This document shows positions 18,841-27,029 of a stretch of 61,631 nucleotides of DNA, piece by piece; position 1 is the stretch's first letter, and each line of letters starts with the position of its first letter. The notes under the pieces were generated by a model that was not told where the DNA came from, made no database searches, and worked only from the letters and a program-made list of their open reading frames with translations. Both the position numbers and the translations under genes were made by a program. Source of the stretch: Planctomycetaceae bacterium (lineage in GTDB: Bacteria > Planctomycetota > Planctomycetia > Pirellulales > Pirellulaceae); assembly GCA_012729315.1 (NCBI GenBank), contig JAAYDI010000067.1, positions 1 to 61,631 on the forward strand, in the 5' to 3' direction.

Positions 18841-20286
18841 CTAGGCGTACAATGACCACCCCTCCCGATACTCGCGGTGCAGCAGCCGATTGGCCTCCTG
18901 GTCGTTGGTAAACTCACACCGCGCCCCGTCCCAAACGAGCTTGCGACCCAGGCGCAGCGCGATGTTGCCCAACATGCAGGCTTCGGTGAGCAGCCCGGAG
19001 TGGGCGACGAAATCGGATCCGGCGGGCGGACCGCCGCGGCAGGCGCGCACGAACTCCACGTCGTGCCCTGGCGACCGCGGCAGCACTTCGGGTGGGCGGC
19101 CATATTCCCGCATACGTGTTTCAGGCACCAGGCGGTGTCCCATGAGCACCCCATTGTCGCCCAGGAACAGATCCTCCGTCACCTCGCGATCGGCCTCGAG
19201 TCCCGCGGGGCGGGGCGGCCGGGCGCCGCCGCTGAGCCAATGCAGTTTGACGGGCGGCATGTCGCCGCGGGCAGGAAACTCGTAGTGTACGTTGAACACC
19301 CGCGGATAGATCTCCGGGTTGACCTCATCGCACTCCGCCTCGATCGTCGTGGGACTGCCCAAGTTGAGCGCCTTGAAGATCGTCGACAACTTGTGGCAGC
19401 CCAGATCGCCGAGCTGCCCCGTGCCGAAGTCCCACCAGTCGCGCCAGCGCCAGGGATGGTAACACGGATGGTACGGCCGGGCCGGTGCCGGGCCCAGCCA
19501 CAGGTCCCAGTCGAGCCCGTCGGGGACGGGCGGCATGTCCTGCGGGCGTCCCGGACCTGCCGGCGGATCCCAGAATCCCTGCCCCCACGGCACATACACT
19601 TCACGCACCGGGCCAATCGCATCGTCCAGGATGTACTCCTGAATCATCCGCGACAGGTTGTCGGCCTGCCCTTGATTGCCCAGCTGAGTCGCCACCTTGG
19701 CCTGCCGCGCTGCTTCGGTCACCGCACGGGCTTCGAAGACGGAATAGGTGAGCGGTTTCTCGCAATACACATGCTTGCCGCGCCGGATCGCCGCCATGGT
19801 GATCACCGCGTGCGAGTGGTCCGGCGTGGCCACCATGACGGCGTCCACATCCTCTTTTTCCAGCAGCTCACGGTAGTCCACGTAGGTGCGGCAGCCGTGA
19901 TACGTACCACGATCCTGCTGGTCGGCATAGCGCCGTTCCACCTCGCGCCGCGCCGGTTCGCGACCGGCCATCTGCAGATCCTTGCCCTGGTTCCAATTCC
20001 AGGACATATAACGATCCCCTTCGCGATGCACGTCGCAGACCGCGGTGATCTGGATCTCCGGGTACTCCGTGAAGCGGGCCATGTTCTGAATGCCCTGCCC
20101 CCCCATGCCGATCCCGGCCAAGGTCGTCTTGTCGCTGGGCGCAATGTGCCCGGCCCCCCCCAGGACGTGCCGGGGAACGATCGAAAACGCTGTCGCCGTG
20201 GCCACGCTACCCATGAATCGCCGGCGCGACACCCCGCCGCGCGCGGTGCGGCGATTGCCGTGTACTTGCCCGTTCGTGTTCTTCAT
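18841..20286 (-). CDS. Tat-exported Gfo/Idh/MocA family oxidoreductase
   Basis: 481 residues. Two ATGs lie close together at 20292 and 20286; the second is chosen because AGGAGG sits 7 nt before it but only 1 nt before the first. The N-terminus has a twin-arginine signal (SRRRFMGSVATATAF). The nucleotide-binding loop reads GIGMGGQGIQNM, the family EKP motif is present (VYCEKPLTYS), and the region around DWWDFGTGQLGDLGCHK matches the second domain. The family uses NAD(P) to oxidise or reduce sugars and related polyols, or to hydrolyse glycosides through a redox step. It is transcribed toward the DUF6807 gene (222 nt gap) and is divergent from the alpha-galactosidase. Confidence 0.85.
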   Translation of the reverse strand: MKNTNGQVHGNRRTARGGVSRRRFMGSVATATAFSIVPRHVLGGAGHIAPSDKTTLAGIGMGGQGIQNMARFTEYPEIQITAVCDVHREGDRYMSWNWNQGKDLQMAGREPARREVERRYADQQDRGTYHGCRTYVDYRELLEKEDVDAVMVATPDHSHAVITMAAIRRGKHVYCEKPLTYSVFEARAVTEAARQAKVATQLGNQGQADNLSRMIQEYILDDAIGPVREVYVPWGQGFWDPPAGPGRPQDMPPVPDGLDWDLWLGPAPARPYHPCYHPWRWRDWWDFGTGQLGDLGCHKLSTIFKALNLGSPTTIEAECDEVNPEIYPRVFNVHYEFPARGDMPPVKLHWLSGGARPPRPAGLEADREVTEDLFLGDNGVLMGHRLVPETRMREYGRPPEVLPRSPGHDVEFVRACRGGPPAGSDFVAHSGLLTEACMLGNIALRLGRKLVWDGARCEFTNDQEANRLLHREYREGWSLYA

Positions 20287-20614
20287 CCTCATGCCTCCTG
20301 GACCAATCGCCGTCGTACCGACTATCGTCTGCTGGTCGCGTCTGCGCGGCCACTCACCACGCAGTGCCGAGTCATCGCACAACCAGAAGCGGCGTGCCCG
20401 CCAGCGGCGCGGTCCACGCAGCCGCCAGGCCGAGCGCGCCGCCCTCAAGTATAACGTCGTCGCGGCAGCCGGGACAATTCATGGACCGCTCTTGTAATCC
20501 CCGCGGCACTGGCACACACTGGTGGCAGTCGTTCGCCCTCGGCACCGCGGCGGTGCGCTGGCAGGGCGAAACCAGGCGCAATTACACGCTCTGTCCACCG
20601 TACCGGATAATGCC
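20287..20614. other. Divergent intergenic region between oxidoreductase and alpha-galactosidase
   Basis: 328 nt separating two divergent genes, so promoters for both must lie here. AGGAGG for the minus-strand gene is adjacent to its start. On the plus strand a GATAAT box at 20606-20611 ends 3 nt before the galactosidase ATG. No convincing -35 box or operator palindrome is visible. Confidence 0.4.
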
Positions 20615-22621
20615 ATGAACCGATTCATTCTCTGTTTGACTCTCCTGGTGGTGCCACTGTTCGAGGCCCGCGTCCAGTCCCAGACTCTGCCGCTCAACGG
20701 CAGCTGGCCCGCATTCAGCTACGATGGGAAACCTGCCGCGCAGGATGGCTCGTTCGCCGAACGGATGGTAGCCGGCGCGCAGCACGAAACCGCGCAGTAC
20801 CGTGCCGGAGCGAAAACGATCACCGCCGCGGACGGCAAGCTGCAGATCCGCATCGACTTCAAGATCTACAAAGATTACCCGGTGGAAGAATGTTCCGTCG
20901 AGTTGACCAACTTGTCCGGCACCGAACCGACGGGCATCGTGAGCGATTTCCGGTCGCTGTGCCTGGCGGTCGACAATCCACAGTCGGCAGACGCCGTGGC
21001 GCTGCACGTACTGCGCGGCTCGACCTGCACTGCCGCCGACTTCGTGCCGGAGTTGTTCCGCATCGAGGCAGGTGACGAACAGATCCTGACCTCTACCTGC
21101 GGGCGGTCGTCGAACGACTACGTTCCGTTCCTCGACCTGAGCCTGGACGACCGGCACGGCTACCTGTTTGCGATCGGCTGGACCGGGACCTGGAAGGCGC
21201 GGTTTGCGCATACCGGCCCCGCGGTGGCCGTGGAGATCGGCATGGAGCGGACCAACTTCCGGCTCGCGCCCGGGGAATCGATCCGCCAGCCGTCGATCAC
21301 CATGTTCGTCCGCACCGACCAGACGCGGCGGGAATTCAAGACGCTCGTGCACCAGTTCATGCGCGAAGCGAAGGTGCCCCGCGATCCTCAGGGGAAGGTC
21401 ATTCCGCCGATTCTGGCGGTCGCGGCGGGGGGCGGCAACAAGACGCCGCAGATGATGCGCGACGTCCTGCAGTACTGCCTCGATCATCAGATGCCGTTCG
21501 ATACGTACTGGGTCGATGCAGGCTGGTACGGCCCGCCGCACGAGGACGAGCTGTACTCCAATTGCGGGCCGAACTGGTGGAAATATGTCGGCGACTGGCG
21601 GGTCAATACCACGGTCCATCCGACCGGTGATCTGCTGCCGATCGCCACCGCCGTCCACGAAGCCGGCCTGAAGTTCCTGCTCTGGTTCGAACCGGAACGC
21701 ATGACCGATACCGCGCCGATTCTGGAAACTCATCCGGAGTTCCGGCACGGGCAGCTGGTCGACTACGGCAATCCCGAGGCCCTCAAGTGGATCCAGGACA
21801 CGGTCTACGGGATCATCGCGAAGCATAAGATCGACGTTTTCCGCCAGGACTTCAACATGGAACCTGGTCCCGTGTGGCGCGAGATGGATGCGGCCGACCG
21901 CGTGGGGATTTCCGAGGCGAAGCACATCGCCGGGGTCTACAAATTCCTGGATGACATGCGGGCGCGGTTCCCAGCGATCCTGCAGGAAAACTGTGCCTCG
22001 GGCGGGCGGCGCATCGACATTGAAATGATCACGCGAGCCCACACGTACTGCCGCAGCGACTATTACATCGGGCAAAAACCGGGCGACACCGCGTTCATCC
22101 TCGGACAGAACGCCTCGCTCAACCTCTTACCCTATCTGCCGTTCCAGGGTTGCGAGTTCAACTGCGTGCCGGTCGGCGACGACTATGCCGCGTTCAGCAT
22201 CATCTCGTCCGGCACGGTCATCACGCCATCCGACTTCGATGGGGGCATCATCCGGCGCCCGCTGACCGATGCCGAGACGGCCTGGTTCAAGAAAGTCTTC
22301 GATGTCGCGAAGCGGATGCAGCCGTTTTACCTGGGGAGTTTCTATCCGTTGACCGACGAAACCGGCGACGGCGACGACCTCTGGTGCGCTTGGCAATGCG
22401 ACCGGCCCGATCAGGGATCCGGCTTTGCGATCTTCTTCCGCCGCGGCGCTGCGCCGGACGCGTCCCGCACGTTCCAGCTCGGCGGCCTTGACTCCGCCGC
22501 CACATACACTGTGGACGTGTACGGCGGAACGCCGGAAGACGTACCGGGTTCCGAGCTGGCAAATCGGACGGTGCAGCTCGAGCCGCGCGCGTTCCAGCTG
22601 ATTTTCTACCAGAAGCGCTGA
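20615..22621 (+). CDS. Exported GH36-type alpha-galactosidase
   Basis: 668 residues with a signal peptide (MNRFILCLTLLVVPLFEARV). The barrel shows the GH36 order: YWVDAGWYG, LLWFEPERM, then VFRQDFN with the candidate nucleophile Asp412, ENCASGGRRIDIEM, and CRSDYY with the candidate acid/base Asp482. These residues are the usual catalytic pair of GH36 enzymes that release terminal alpha-galactose. The N-terminal beta-sandwich and a short C-terminal beta domain are also present, so length is normal. There is no Shine-Dalgarno sequence at this ATG; a GATAAT box ending 3 nt upstream raises the possibility of a nearly leaderless mRNA. Upstream in-frame ATG at 20522 gives no signal peptide and was rejected. 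Confidence 0.85.
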   Translation: MNRFILCLTLLVVPLFEARVQSQTLPLNGSWPAFSYDGKPAAQDGSFAERMVAGAQHETAQYRAGAKTITAADGKLQIRIDFKIYKDYPVEECSVELTNLSGTEPTGIVSDFRSLCLAVDNPQSADAVALHVLRGSTCTAADFVPELFRIEAGDEQILTSTCGRSSNDYVPFLDLSLDDRHGYLFAIGWTGTWKARFAHTGPAVAVEIGMERTNFRLAPGESIRQPSITMFVRTDQTRREFKTLVHQFMREAKVPRDPQGKVIPPILAVAAGGGNKTPQMMRDVLQYCLDHQMPFDTYWVDAGWYGPPHEDELYSNCGPNWWKYVGDWRVNTTVHPTGDLLPIATAVHEAGLKFLLWFEPERMTDTAPILETHPEFRHGQLVDYGNPEALKWIQDTVYGIIAKHKIDVFRQDFNMEPGPVWREMDAADRVGISEAKHIAGVYKFLDDMRARFPAILQENCASGGRRIDIEMITRAHTYCRSDYYIGQKPGDTAFILGQNASLNLLPYLPFQGCEFNCVPVGDDYAAFSIISSGTVITPSDFDGGIIRRPLTDAETAWFKKVFDVAKRMQPFYLGSFYPLTDETGDGDDLWCAWQCDRPDQGSGFAIFFRRGAAPDASRTFQLGGLDSAATYTVDVYGGTPEDVPGSELANRTVQLEPRAFQLIFYQKR

Positions 22622-22683
22622 CCCAGAAGCGCTGACCGGGAATCAGGAGCCCATCATGTGGAGGTACCGGGATAGCTGTCGTC

Positions 22684-22741
22684 TGGCCGAAGGTCAGTTC
22701 TCACCGTAGCCTGGGGCTACGTTGATAGTGGCCTTCGGCCA
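22684..22741. other. Nested inverted repeat downstream of the galactosidase gene
   Basis: A perfect 10-bp outer stem (tggccgaagg at 22684-22693 with ccttcggcca at 22732-22741) encloses an inner perfect 6-bp hairpin (gtagcc-tgg-ggctac, 22706-22720). It begins 63 nt after the galactosidase stop. There is no T-run, so it is not a standard intrinsic terminator; it could protect a 3' end or be a structured RNA. The rest of 22622-23081 shows nothing assignable. Confidence 0.5.
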
Positions 22742-23081
22742 ATTGCGGGATGTAACCTCTGAACGGTGAGGAGGTAGGCAGTCCATGCGAATGGGCCCAT
22801 CCATGGCATGGATTTGTCCACTACAACCGGCTTAGAATGACCGAGCCTTTCACCGTCCCACGTTGGAGGAGGCACACGCCGCGCTGGTCGGCCAATACCC
22901 GGGGCATTCGCCCGCGGCGCTCCGATCCGCGCTGTTGATGGGCTACTGGCCTGGGTGCCGACGCGATCCACGTCGAGAACGCGACTGCCACGTTTCGCAA
23001 GGGACCGCAACCCGACAGCTTGACGGTGGATGTCAGTATTTGGACGACATGCCCAAAGGAATGCCCGAAGGAGACCCATGT

Positions 23082-23177
23082 TTTGACCCGGATGCTCGTG
23101 CTGAGACGCCGCCCACACCTAGAGTCAAGCGGCAAGCGACACATGCGGACCCGTTTGACCCGGATGCTCGTGCTGAG
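23082..23177. repeat. 24-bp direct repeat at the start of an exported-protein gene
   Basis: tttgacccggatgctcgtgc plus tgag occurs at 23082-23105 and identically at 23154-23177. The copies are 72 nt apart, an exact codon multiple, and the second covers the signal-peptide codons of the next gene. A recent tandem duplication with divergence between copies is the likely origin. Confidence 0.6.
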
Positions 23178-24531
23178 CGCAGTTGTCGTGACCACTGTCG
23201 TGATCGGCCACTCCGCCGGGCGTGAAATGCCGGCGAACCCTCTGGAGCGCCGGGGGGCGGACGACGTCCCGGAGGCTGCCCCCCTGGATCCGTCCGACGC
23301 GAAGTTGGCGGAGTGCATGGAGCAGGCGTGGGAGGTGTCGTGGCAGCGGTTCTATCATCCCCGCACACACTTGTTCTACGACTATCTCAGCAGCTATGAG
23401 CCCGGGCGCGAGCTGGCCCATCTGCCAACGGCGGATGAAGTCGCCCGCCAGCACCCCAATCCGTACGGCTACGGTACCGGCATGGAAGACTGCATGATCT
23501 CGGCCGGCGTGATGCTCCAGTTGATCGTGGACCGGTATGCCGTCACGCGGGAGGAGCTGCTGCGCGAACGGTCGCGGTCGGTGTTCGAGGGGATCCAGTT
23601 GTGTGCCACGGCCCACGGCGTGCCGGGGTTTCTGGCGCGCGGCGTCTGCCCGGCCGACTGCCAGAGCAGCTACATCGCGTCGTCACGGGACCAGTACACC
23701 CATGCAGTACACGGGCTGTGGCTGTACTATCACAGTCCGCTGTGCGACCCGGCGACGCAGAAAGAAATCGGCGTGATTCTCGCGGCAATTGCCGACCGGA
23801 TGACGCGTAACGTCACGCCGGAGAACGATTACGATTCGCTGCGGGCCGACGGCACGCGCGACCCGCGTGGTATCAGCCGGATGTGGAATGTCCAACAACA
23901 CGAAGCGGCGCGCCTGCCGATGATCTACGCCGCGGCGTGGGATACGACTGGCAGACGCGAGTATTACGATCTTTATCACCAGTACCTGGCACCGGCTGTC
24001 GCACAGTCGGTCCTGACCGAGCAGGGGCAAAACACTTACGCGCTGTTGCAAATGCAGGGCTCGCTGGAACTGTTGGAATCGCTGGAAGAGGACCCAGCCC
24101 GGAAACAACAGATACGGGCGATCCTGCAGCTGGTATCGCAGCGCTGCGCCGGCCGCGCGACCCGGGCGGATCGCAACGCCCAGCAGCTGGATTTGACGAT
24201 GCTCTGTTCCGACTGGCGGACCGGCGAGGGGCTCGGCGAACAAGGCGCCTATCGGCGGGTCTGGTACAACATTCGCGAGAGTGGCGAGGCAGCGCTGACG
24301 CAACTGATGGACCCTGCCGGAACTTTTCCGGAAGACCAGCGCGTGCTGCTGGCCCGCGCCATCGCCCGGCTGGATTACAGCCGGGTGTCGAGCAGTGGCA
24401 TATTCTACCTGCAGGCCGCCTACTGGAAGGCCCGCCGGCTAGGCTGCTTCCAACCGCCGGCGCAGGCAGCCCCTGGAACCGAGGTCCCGCCCGGCGGCCT
24501 GCCAGAGCGCCGTTCAAGCGGCGGACTCTGA
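23143..24531 (+). CDS. Exported protein of unknown function (alpha-helical, possibly toroid fold)
   Basis: 462 residues. I do not recognise the family with confidence. The start at 23143 gives a basic n-region and hydrophobic core (MRTRLTRMLVLSAVVVTTVV); ATG 23164 is an alternative and there is no clear ribosome-binding site for either. The mature part has repeated helical stretches with aromatic and acidic residues (YHPRTHLFYDYLSSYEPG, ISAGVMLQLIVDRYAV, THAVHGLWLYYHSPLCD) reminiscent of (alpha/alpha)6 glycan-active proteins, but no catalytic motif can be named. It is in a glycan-degradation neighbourhood, and its stop is 28 nt from that of ilvN, which converges from the other strand. Confidence 0.55.
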   Translation: MRTRLTRMLVLSAVVVTTVVIGHSAGREMPANPLERRGADDVPEAAPLDPSDAKLAECMEQAWEVSWQRFYHPRTHLFYDYLSSYEPGRELAHLPTADEVARQHPNPYGYGTGMEDCMISAGVMLQLIVDRYAVTREELLRERSRSVFEGIQLCATAHGVPGFLARGVCPADCQSSYIASSRDQYTHAVHGLWLYYHSPLCDPATQKEIGVILAAIADRMTRNVTPENDYDSLRADGTRDPRGISRMWNVQQHEAARLPMIYAAAWDTTGRREYYDLYHQYLAPAVAQSVLTEQGQNTYALLQMQGSLELLESLEEDPARKQQIRAILQLVSQRCAGRATRADRNAQQLDLTMLCSDWRTGEGLGEQGAYRRVWYNIRESGEAALTQLMDPAGTFPEDQRVLLARAIARLDYSRVSSSGIFYLQAAYWKARRLGCFQPPAQAAPGTEVPPGGLPERRSSGGL

Positions 24532-24559
24532 AAGCGGCACGGTCCGCATGGAACTTTCG

Positions 24560-24886
24560 TCACACGTTGGTGAAGAACTGCTCCAGCCGGAGAAACACCT
24601 CGTGCTCGGCGTCGTGCCGCCGCACGTCCAGTACGTCCACCAGCTTCAGGGTCTGCCGGATCAGCTGCTCAAGCCGCCGGTCTTCCCGGACGCGCAGCCA
24701 GATCCGGCTCGTGCTCCCCTCGCCGATCGGCATGCACAGAATCGCATCCATGTTGAAGGCCCGGCGGGCAAACAGCCCACAGATGTGGGACATCACCCCG
24801 GGATGGTTCCTCACGGTCATCTCCAGCACGGTGTACGGCGATGAGGGGGATGCGCTCGCGGGTGTCTCAGGCGTGCGTGTCGACAT
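24560..24886 (-). CDS. ilvN: Acetolactate synthase small (regulatory) subunit
   Basis: 108 residues containing one ACT domain: [20 protein letters not shown] followed by [15 protein letters not shown] and the closing SRIWLRV strand. This is the short, single-ACT form, similar in size to E. coli IlvN, which binds valine and controls the large subunit in branched-chain amino-acid synthesis in the cytoplasm. The start overlaps the last 20 nt of ilvB and has AGGAGGAGAGAACC directly upstream, so the two subunits are translationally linked. The C-terminal effector half seen in longer IlvH proteins is absent. Confidence 0.85.
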   Translation of the reverse strand: MSTRTPETPASASPSSPYTVLEMTVRNHPGVMSHICGLFARRAFNMDAILCMPIGEGSTSRIWLRVREDRRLEQLIRQTLKLVDVLDVRRHDAEHEVFLRLEQFFTNV

Positions 24887-26558
24887 GGTTCTCTCCTCCT
24901 AACATCTCTCGATTGGCAGCTCCCGGCGGCACGATCGGAAACACGAACTCGCGAACATCGATCGGCGCGTGGATCAGACAGGGACCGGGGCGGGTGATGG
25001 CATGTTCCAGCACGGCGTGCGGCGCAGCACTGCCAGCCAGATCGTAGGCCGGCACGCCGAACCCGGACGCGATCGTCACGAAGTCCAGATCCGCCCGGAA
25101 TCCGGACGCGAAGCGACGCTTGCCAAAGAACAGCTCCTGCTGCTGATGCACCAGACCCAACGAACGATTGTTCATCACGATGACCTTGACGTTCACCTCC
25201 TCCTCGATGGCCGTCACCAGTTCCTGGATGTTCATCAGCAGGCTGCCGTCGCCGCTGAAACAGATCACCGTCCGATCAGGGCAGCTCAAGGCGGCTCCGA
25301 TCGCCGCCGGCAAGCCGAAGCCCATCGTCCCCAGGCCACCCGACGTCAGCCATTGCCGCGGGTGGCGGAACGGATACACCTGAGCGGTCCACATCTGGTG
25401 CTGGCCGACATCGGTGGTCACGATCGCGCGGTCGCCGGCCAGCCGCGCGGCGTGCAGGATCAGTCCGTAGGGCATGCACGGATCGGTCGCGCCGGGCGTG
25501 CTCAACGGGTACTGCTGTTGGAGTGCCGCGACGCGGGCGCGCCAGTCGGGGCGCGCATTCGGTTGCACGCGGGGCAACAGCGCCTGCAGCGTCTGCCGGG
25601 CATCGCCGTGGATGGCGACATGCGCTGTCTTGATCTTGTCCAATTCGCTCCGGTCAATGTCGATGTGGACAACCGCGGCCTGCGGACAGAACTGAGCCAC
25701 TCTGCCCGTCGCGCGGTCGTCAAAACGCACCCCCACCGCAATGAGCAGGTCGCACTCCTCCAGCACCAGGTTGGTGTAGCGGGCCGCGTGCATGCCCAAC
25801 ATGCCCAGCGCCTGCGGGTGATCGGACGCGACCGCGCCGAGTCCCATCAAGGTCATCGTGGCTGGAATGGAGGCTCTCTCCGCCAGCGCCGTCGCCAGAG
25901 CGCTGGCCTCCGCCTGGATCACGCCCCCCCCCAAGTACAGAACCGGATGCTGCGCCGCGTTGATCATCGCCGCCGCACGCTCCACGGCGGCCGCGTCAAT
26001 CGCAGGAGGCGAATCGGGCCGGCCTGGGTCCGGCCAGGCATCGCAGACAACCGACTCGGTCTGCACGTCCTTCGGCACGTCGATCCAGACCGGACCGGGA
26101 CGCCCCGAGGCCGCGATCCGAAACGCCTCGGGCACCACCTTGAGCAACTCGTCAGCCGAGCGCACCAGGAAGTTATGCTTGGTGATCGGAATACTCAAAC
26201 CGTACGTGTCGACCTCCTGAAACGCATCAGTTCCGACCATGCTGCGCGGCACCTGCCCCGTGATGCAGACCAGCGGCACCGAATCGAGTTTCGCGTCTGC
26301 AACGGCTGTCAGCACGTTCGTGGCTCCCGGCCCGGAGGTTGCCAGGCAGACCCCCGGCCGACCCGTGACGCGCGCCATCCCCTGCGCGATGAAGCCAGCC
26401 GCCTGCTCGTGACGCACTAACACGTGGCGTATCTGGCGGCTTTGGGAGAGCGCGTCATACATGGGCAGGTTCGCGCCGCCCGGTATCCCGGCGACGGTGC
26501 GGACCCCTTGGCGTTCCAACAGACGCACGATCGCCTGCGCGCCGGTGGTGTGGATCAT
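24867..26558 (-). CDS. ilvB: Acetolactate synthase large (catalytic) subunit
   Basis: 563 residues. It condenses two pyruvates, or pyruvate and 2-oxobutyrate, the first shared step toward valine, leucine and isoleucine. Visible signatures are the N-terminal [12 protein letters not shown], the conserved glutamate in [15 protein letters not shown], the central FAD-type region ([10 protein letters not shown]) and the thiamine diphosphate motif beginning [10 protein letters not shown] and ending VMNNRSLG. Start chosen at 26558 because AAAGGAGCTCCGCG precedes it; the frame is open further upstream only through the attenuator hairpin. It is followed by ilvN with a 20-nt overlap and preceded by a Val/Leu leader and terminator that should set expression by charged tRNA levels. 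Confidence 0.93.
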   Translation of the reverse strand: MIHTTGAQAIVRLLERQGVRTVAGIPGGANLPMYDALSQSRQIRHVLVRHEQAAGFIAQGMARVTGRPGVCLATSGPGATNVLTAVADAKLDSVPLVCITGQVPRSMVGTDAFQEVDTYGLSIPITKHNFLVRSADELLKVVPEAFRIAASGRPGPVWIDVPKDVQTESVVCDAWPDPGRPDSPPAIDAAAVERAAAMINAAQHPVLYLGGGVIQAEASALATALAERASIPATMTLMGLGAVASDHPQALGMLGMHAARYTNLVLEECDLLIAVGVRFDDRATGRVAQFCPQAAVVHIDIDRSELDKIKTAHVAIHGDARQTLQALLPRVQPNARPDWRARVAALQQQYPLSTPGATDPCMPYGLILHAARLAGDRAIVTTDVGQHQMWTAQVYPFRHPRQWLTSGGLGTMGFGLPAAIGAALSCPDRTVICFSGDGSLLMNIQELVTAIEEEVNVKVIVMNNRSLGLVHQQQELFFGKRRFASGFRADLDFVTIASGFGVPAYDLAGSAAPHAVLEHAITRPGPCLIHAPIDVREFVFPIVPPGAANREMLGGENHVDTHA

Positions 26559-26621
26559 CGCGGAGCTCCTTTGCTTGGCTGCCGAAGCGATGGCCGGCGC
26601 GGGTCGGGATGCCAAGAAAGG

Positions 26622-26658
26622 CCAACCCCCGCCGACGTGCCGCGTCGGCGGGGGTTGG
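26622..26658 (-). terminator. ilv attenuator terminator hairpin
   Basis: A perfect 16-bp stem with a 5-nt loop (arms 26622-26637 and 26643-26658). On the minus strand it is followed by cctttctt, a modest T-rich tract. It lies 35 nt after the leader-peptide stop and 63 nt before the ilvB start, where an amino-acid operon attenuator would be expected. The 5' arm (minus strand) can alternatively pair with 26688-26700. Confidence 0.85.
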
Positions 26659-26687
26659 ATGATGGTCCAGGATTCAGTTGTCCGTTG

Positions 26688-26720
26688 ACCCCCTACGACG
26701 CGACGTCGTCTACGACGACG
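26688..26720 (-). promoter_or_regulatory. ilv attenuator pause and antiterminator segments
   Basis: On the minus strand, segment 1 (acgacg, 26704-26709) pairs with segment 2 (cgtcgt, 26695-26700) across a 3-nt loop. A competing 7-bp hairpin covers 26704-26720. Segment 2 extended (cgtcgtagggggt, 26688-26700) can instead pair with the terminator 5' arm in 5 + 6 base pairs around a 2-nt mismatch. A ribosome stalled on the Val run just upstream would cover segment 1 and free segment 2 for antitermination. Confidence 0.7.
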
Positions 26721-26797
26721 CCGAGCAGTACCACGACGCCCAGTACCGCCGCGCGGGCGGCCACAACTGTCAGGCTGGGAGACATGTCGCGGTTCAT
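26693..26797 (-). CDS. ilv leader peptide, Val/Leu-rich
   Basis: A 34-residue reading frame whose 12-residue core is [12 protein letters not shown]; in total 10 Val and 4 Leu codons. It ends 35 nt before the terminator hairpin and upstream of ilvB on the same strand. This is the arrangement known for branched-chain amino-acid leader peptides such as E. coli ilvB leader, where ribosome stalling at Val and Leu codons prevents termination. Start at 26797 is favoured; an ATG at 26785 is possible. No Shine-Dalgarno is evident, so translation initiation is the weakest point. There is no Ile codon in the run, which fits an acetolactate synthase controlled by Val and Leu. Confidence 0.8.
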   Translation of the reverse strand: MNRDMSPSLTVVAARAAVLGVVVLLGVVVDDVAS

Positions 26798-26837
26798 GGG
26801 GGCACAACCAGAAAAAATTGTTTCAACACCGCAAGTA

Positions 26838-26866
26838 ACAGTAACACTCGATTCTATCGGCGTCAA
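26838..26866 (-). promoter_or_regulatory. Predicted ilv promoter
   Basis: On the minus strand TTGACG (26861-26866) is separated by 17 nt from TACTGT (26838-26843). The -35 box matches consensus at 5 of 6 bases, the -10 at only 3 of 6. A start site near 26830 would leave about 34 nt before the leader ATG. Confidence 0.4.
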
Positions 26867-26926
26867 GCGTTTTTCAGATCCAGCCATCCTTTCGGGGACC
26901 AGTTCGAGTGATCCCAAGCGTCGGCG

Positions 26927-26955
26927 TTTCCAGAGCCGGTAATTCCGAGTACAAT
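26927..26955 (+). promoter_or_regulatory. Predicted promoter of the TIM-barrel isomerase-like gene
   Basis: TTTCCA (26927-26932), a 17-nt spacer and TACAAT (26950-26955; 5 of 6 consensus bases). The gene starts at 27030. It is divergent from the predicted ilv promoter with about 60 nt between them. Confidence 0.4.
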
Positions 26956-27029
26956 GCGGGGCATTCCCTGGCGACGTTTCTGCAGCGTCGACGATCTGGT
27001 GTCACTTTTCCCGGCAAAGGATTCACCCC

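Noticed and set aside
18841-20448. Start of the oxidoreductase at 20448 or 20292
   Set aside because: The extra N-terminus from 20448 is Arg/Trp-rich without a family match. At 20292 the AGGAGG is only 1 nt from the ATG, whereas 20286 gives 7 nt.
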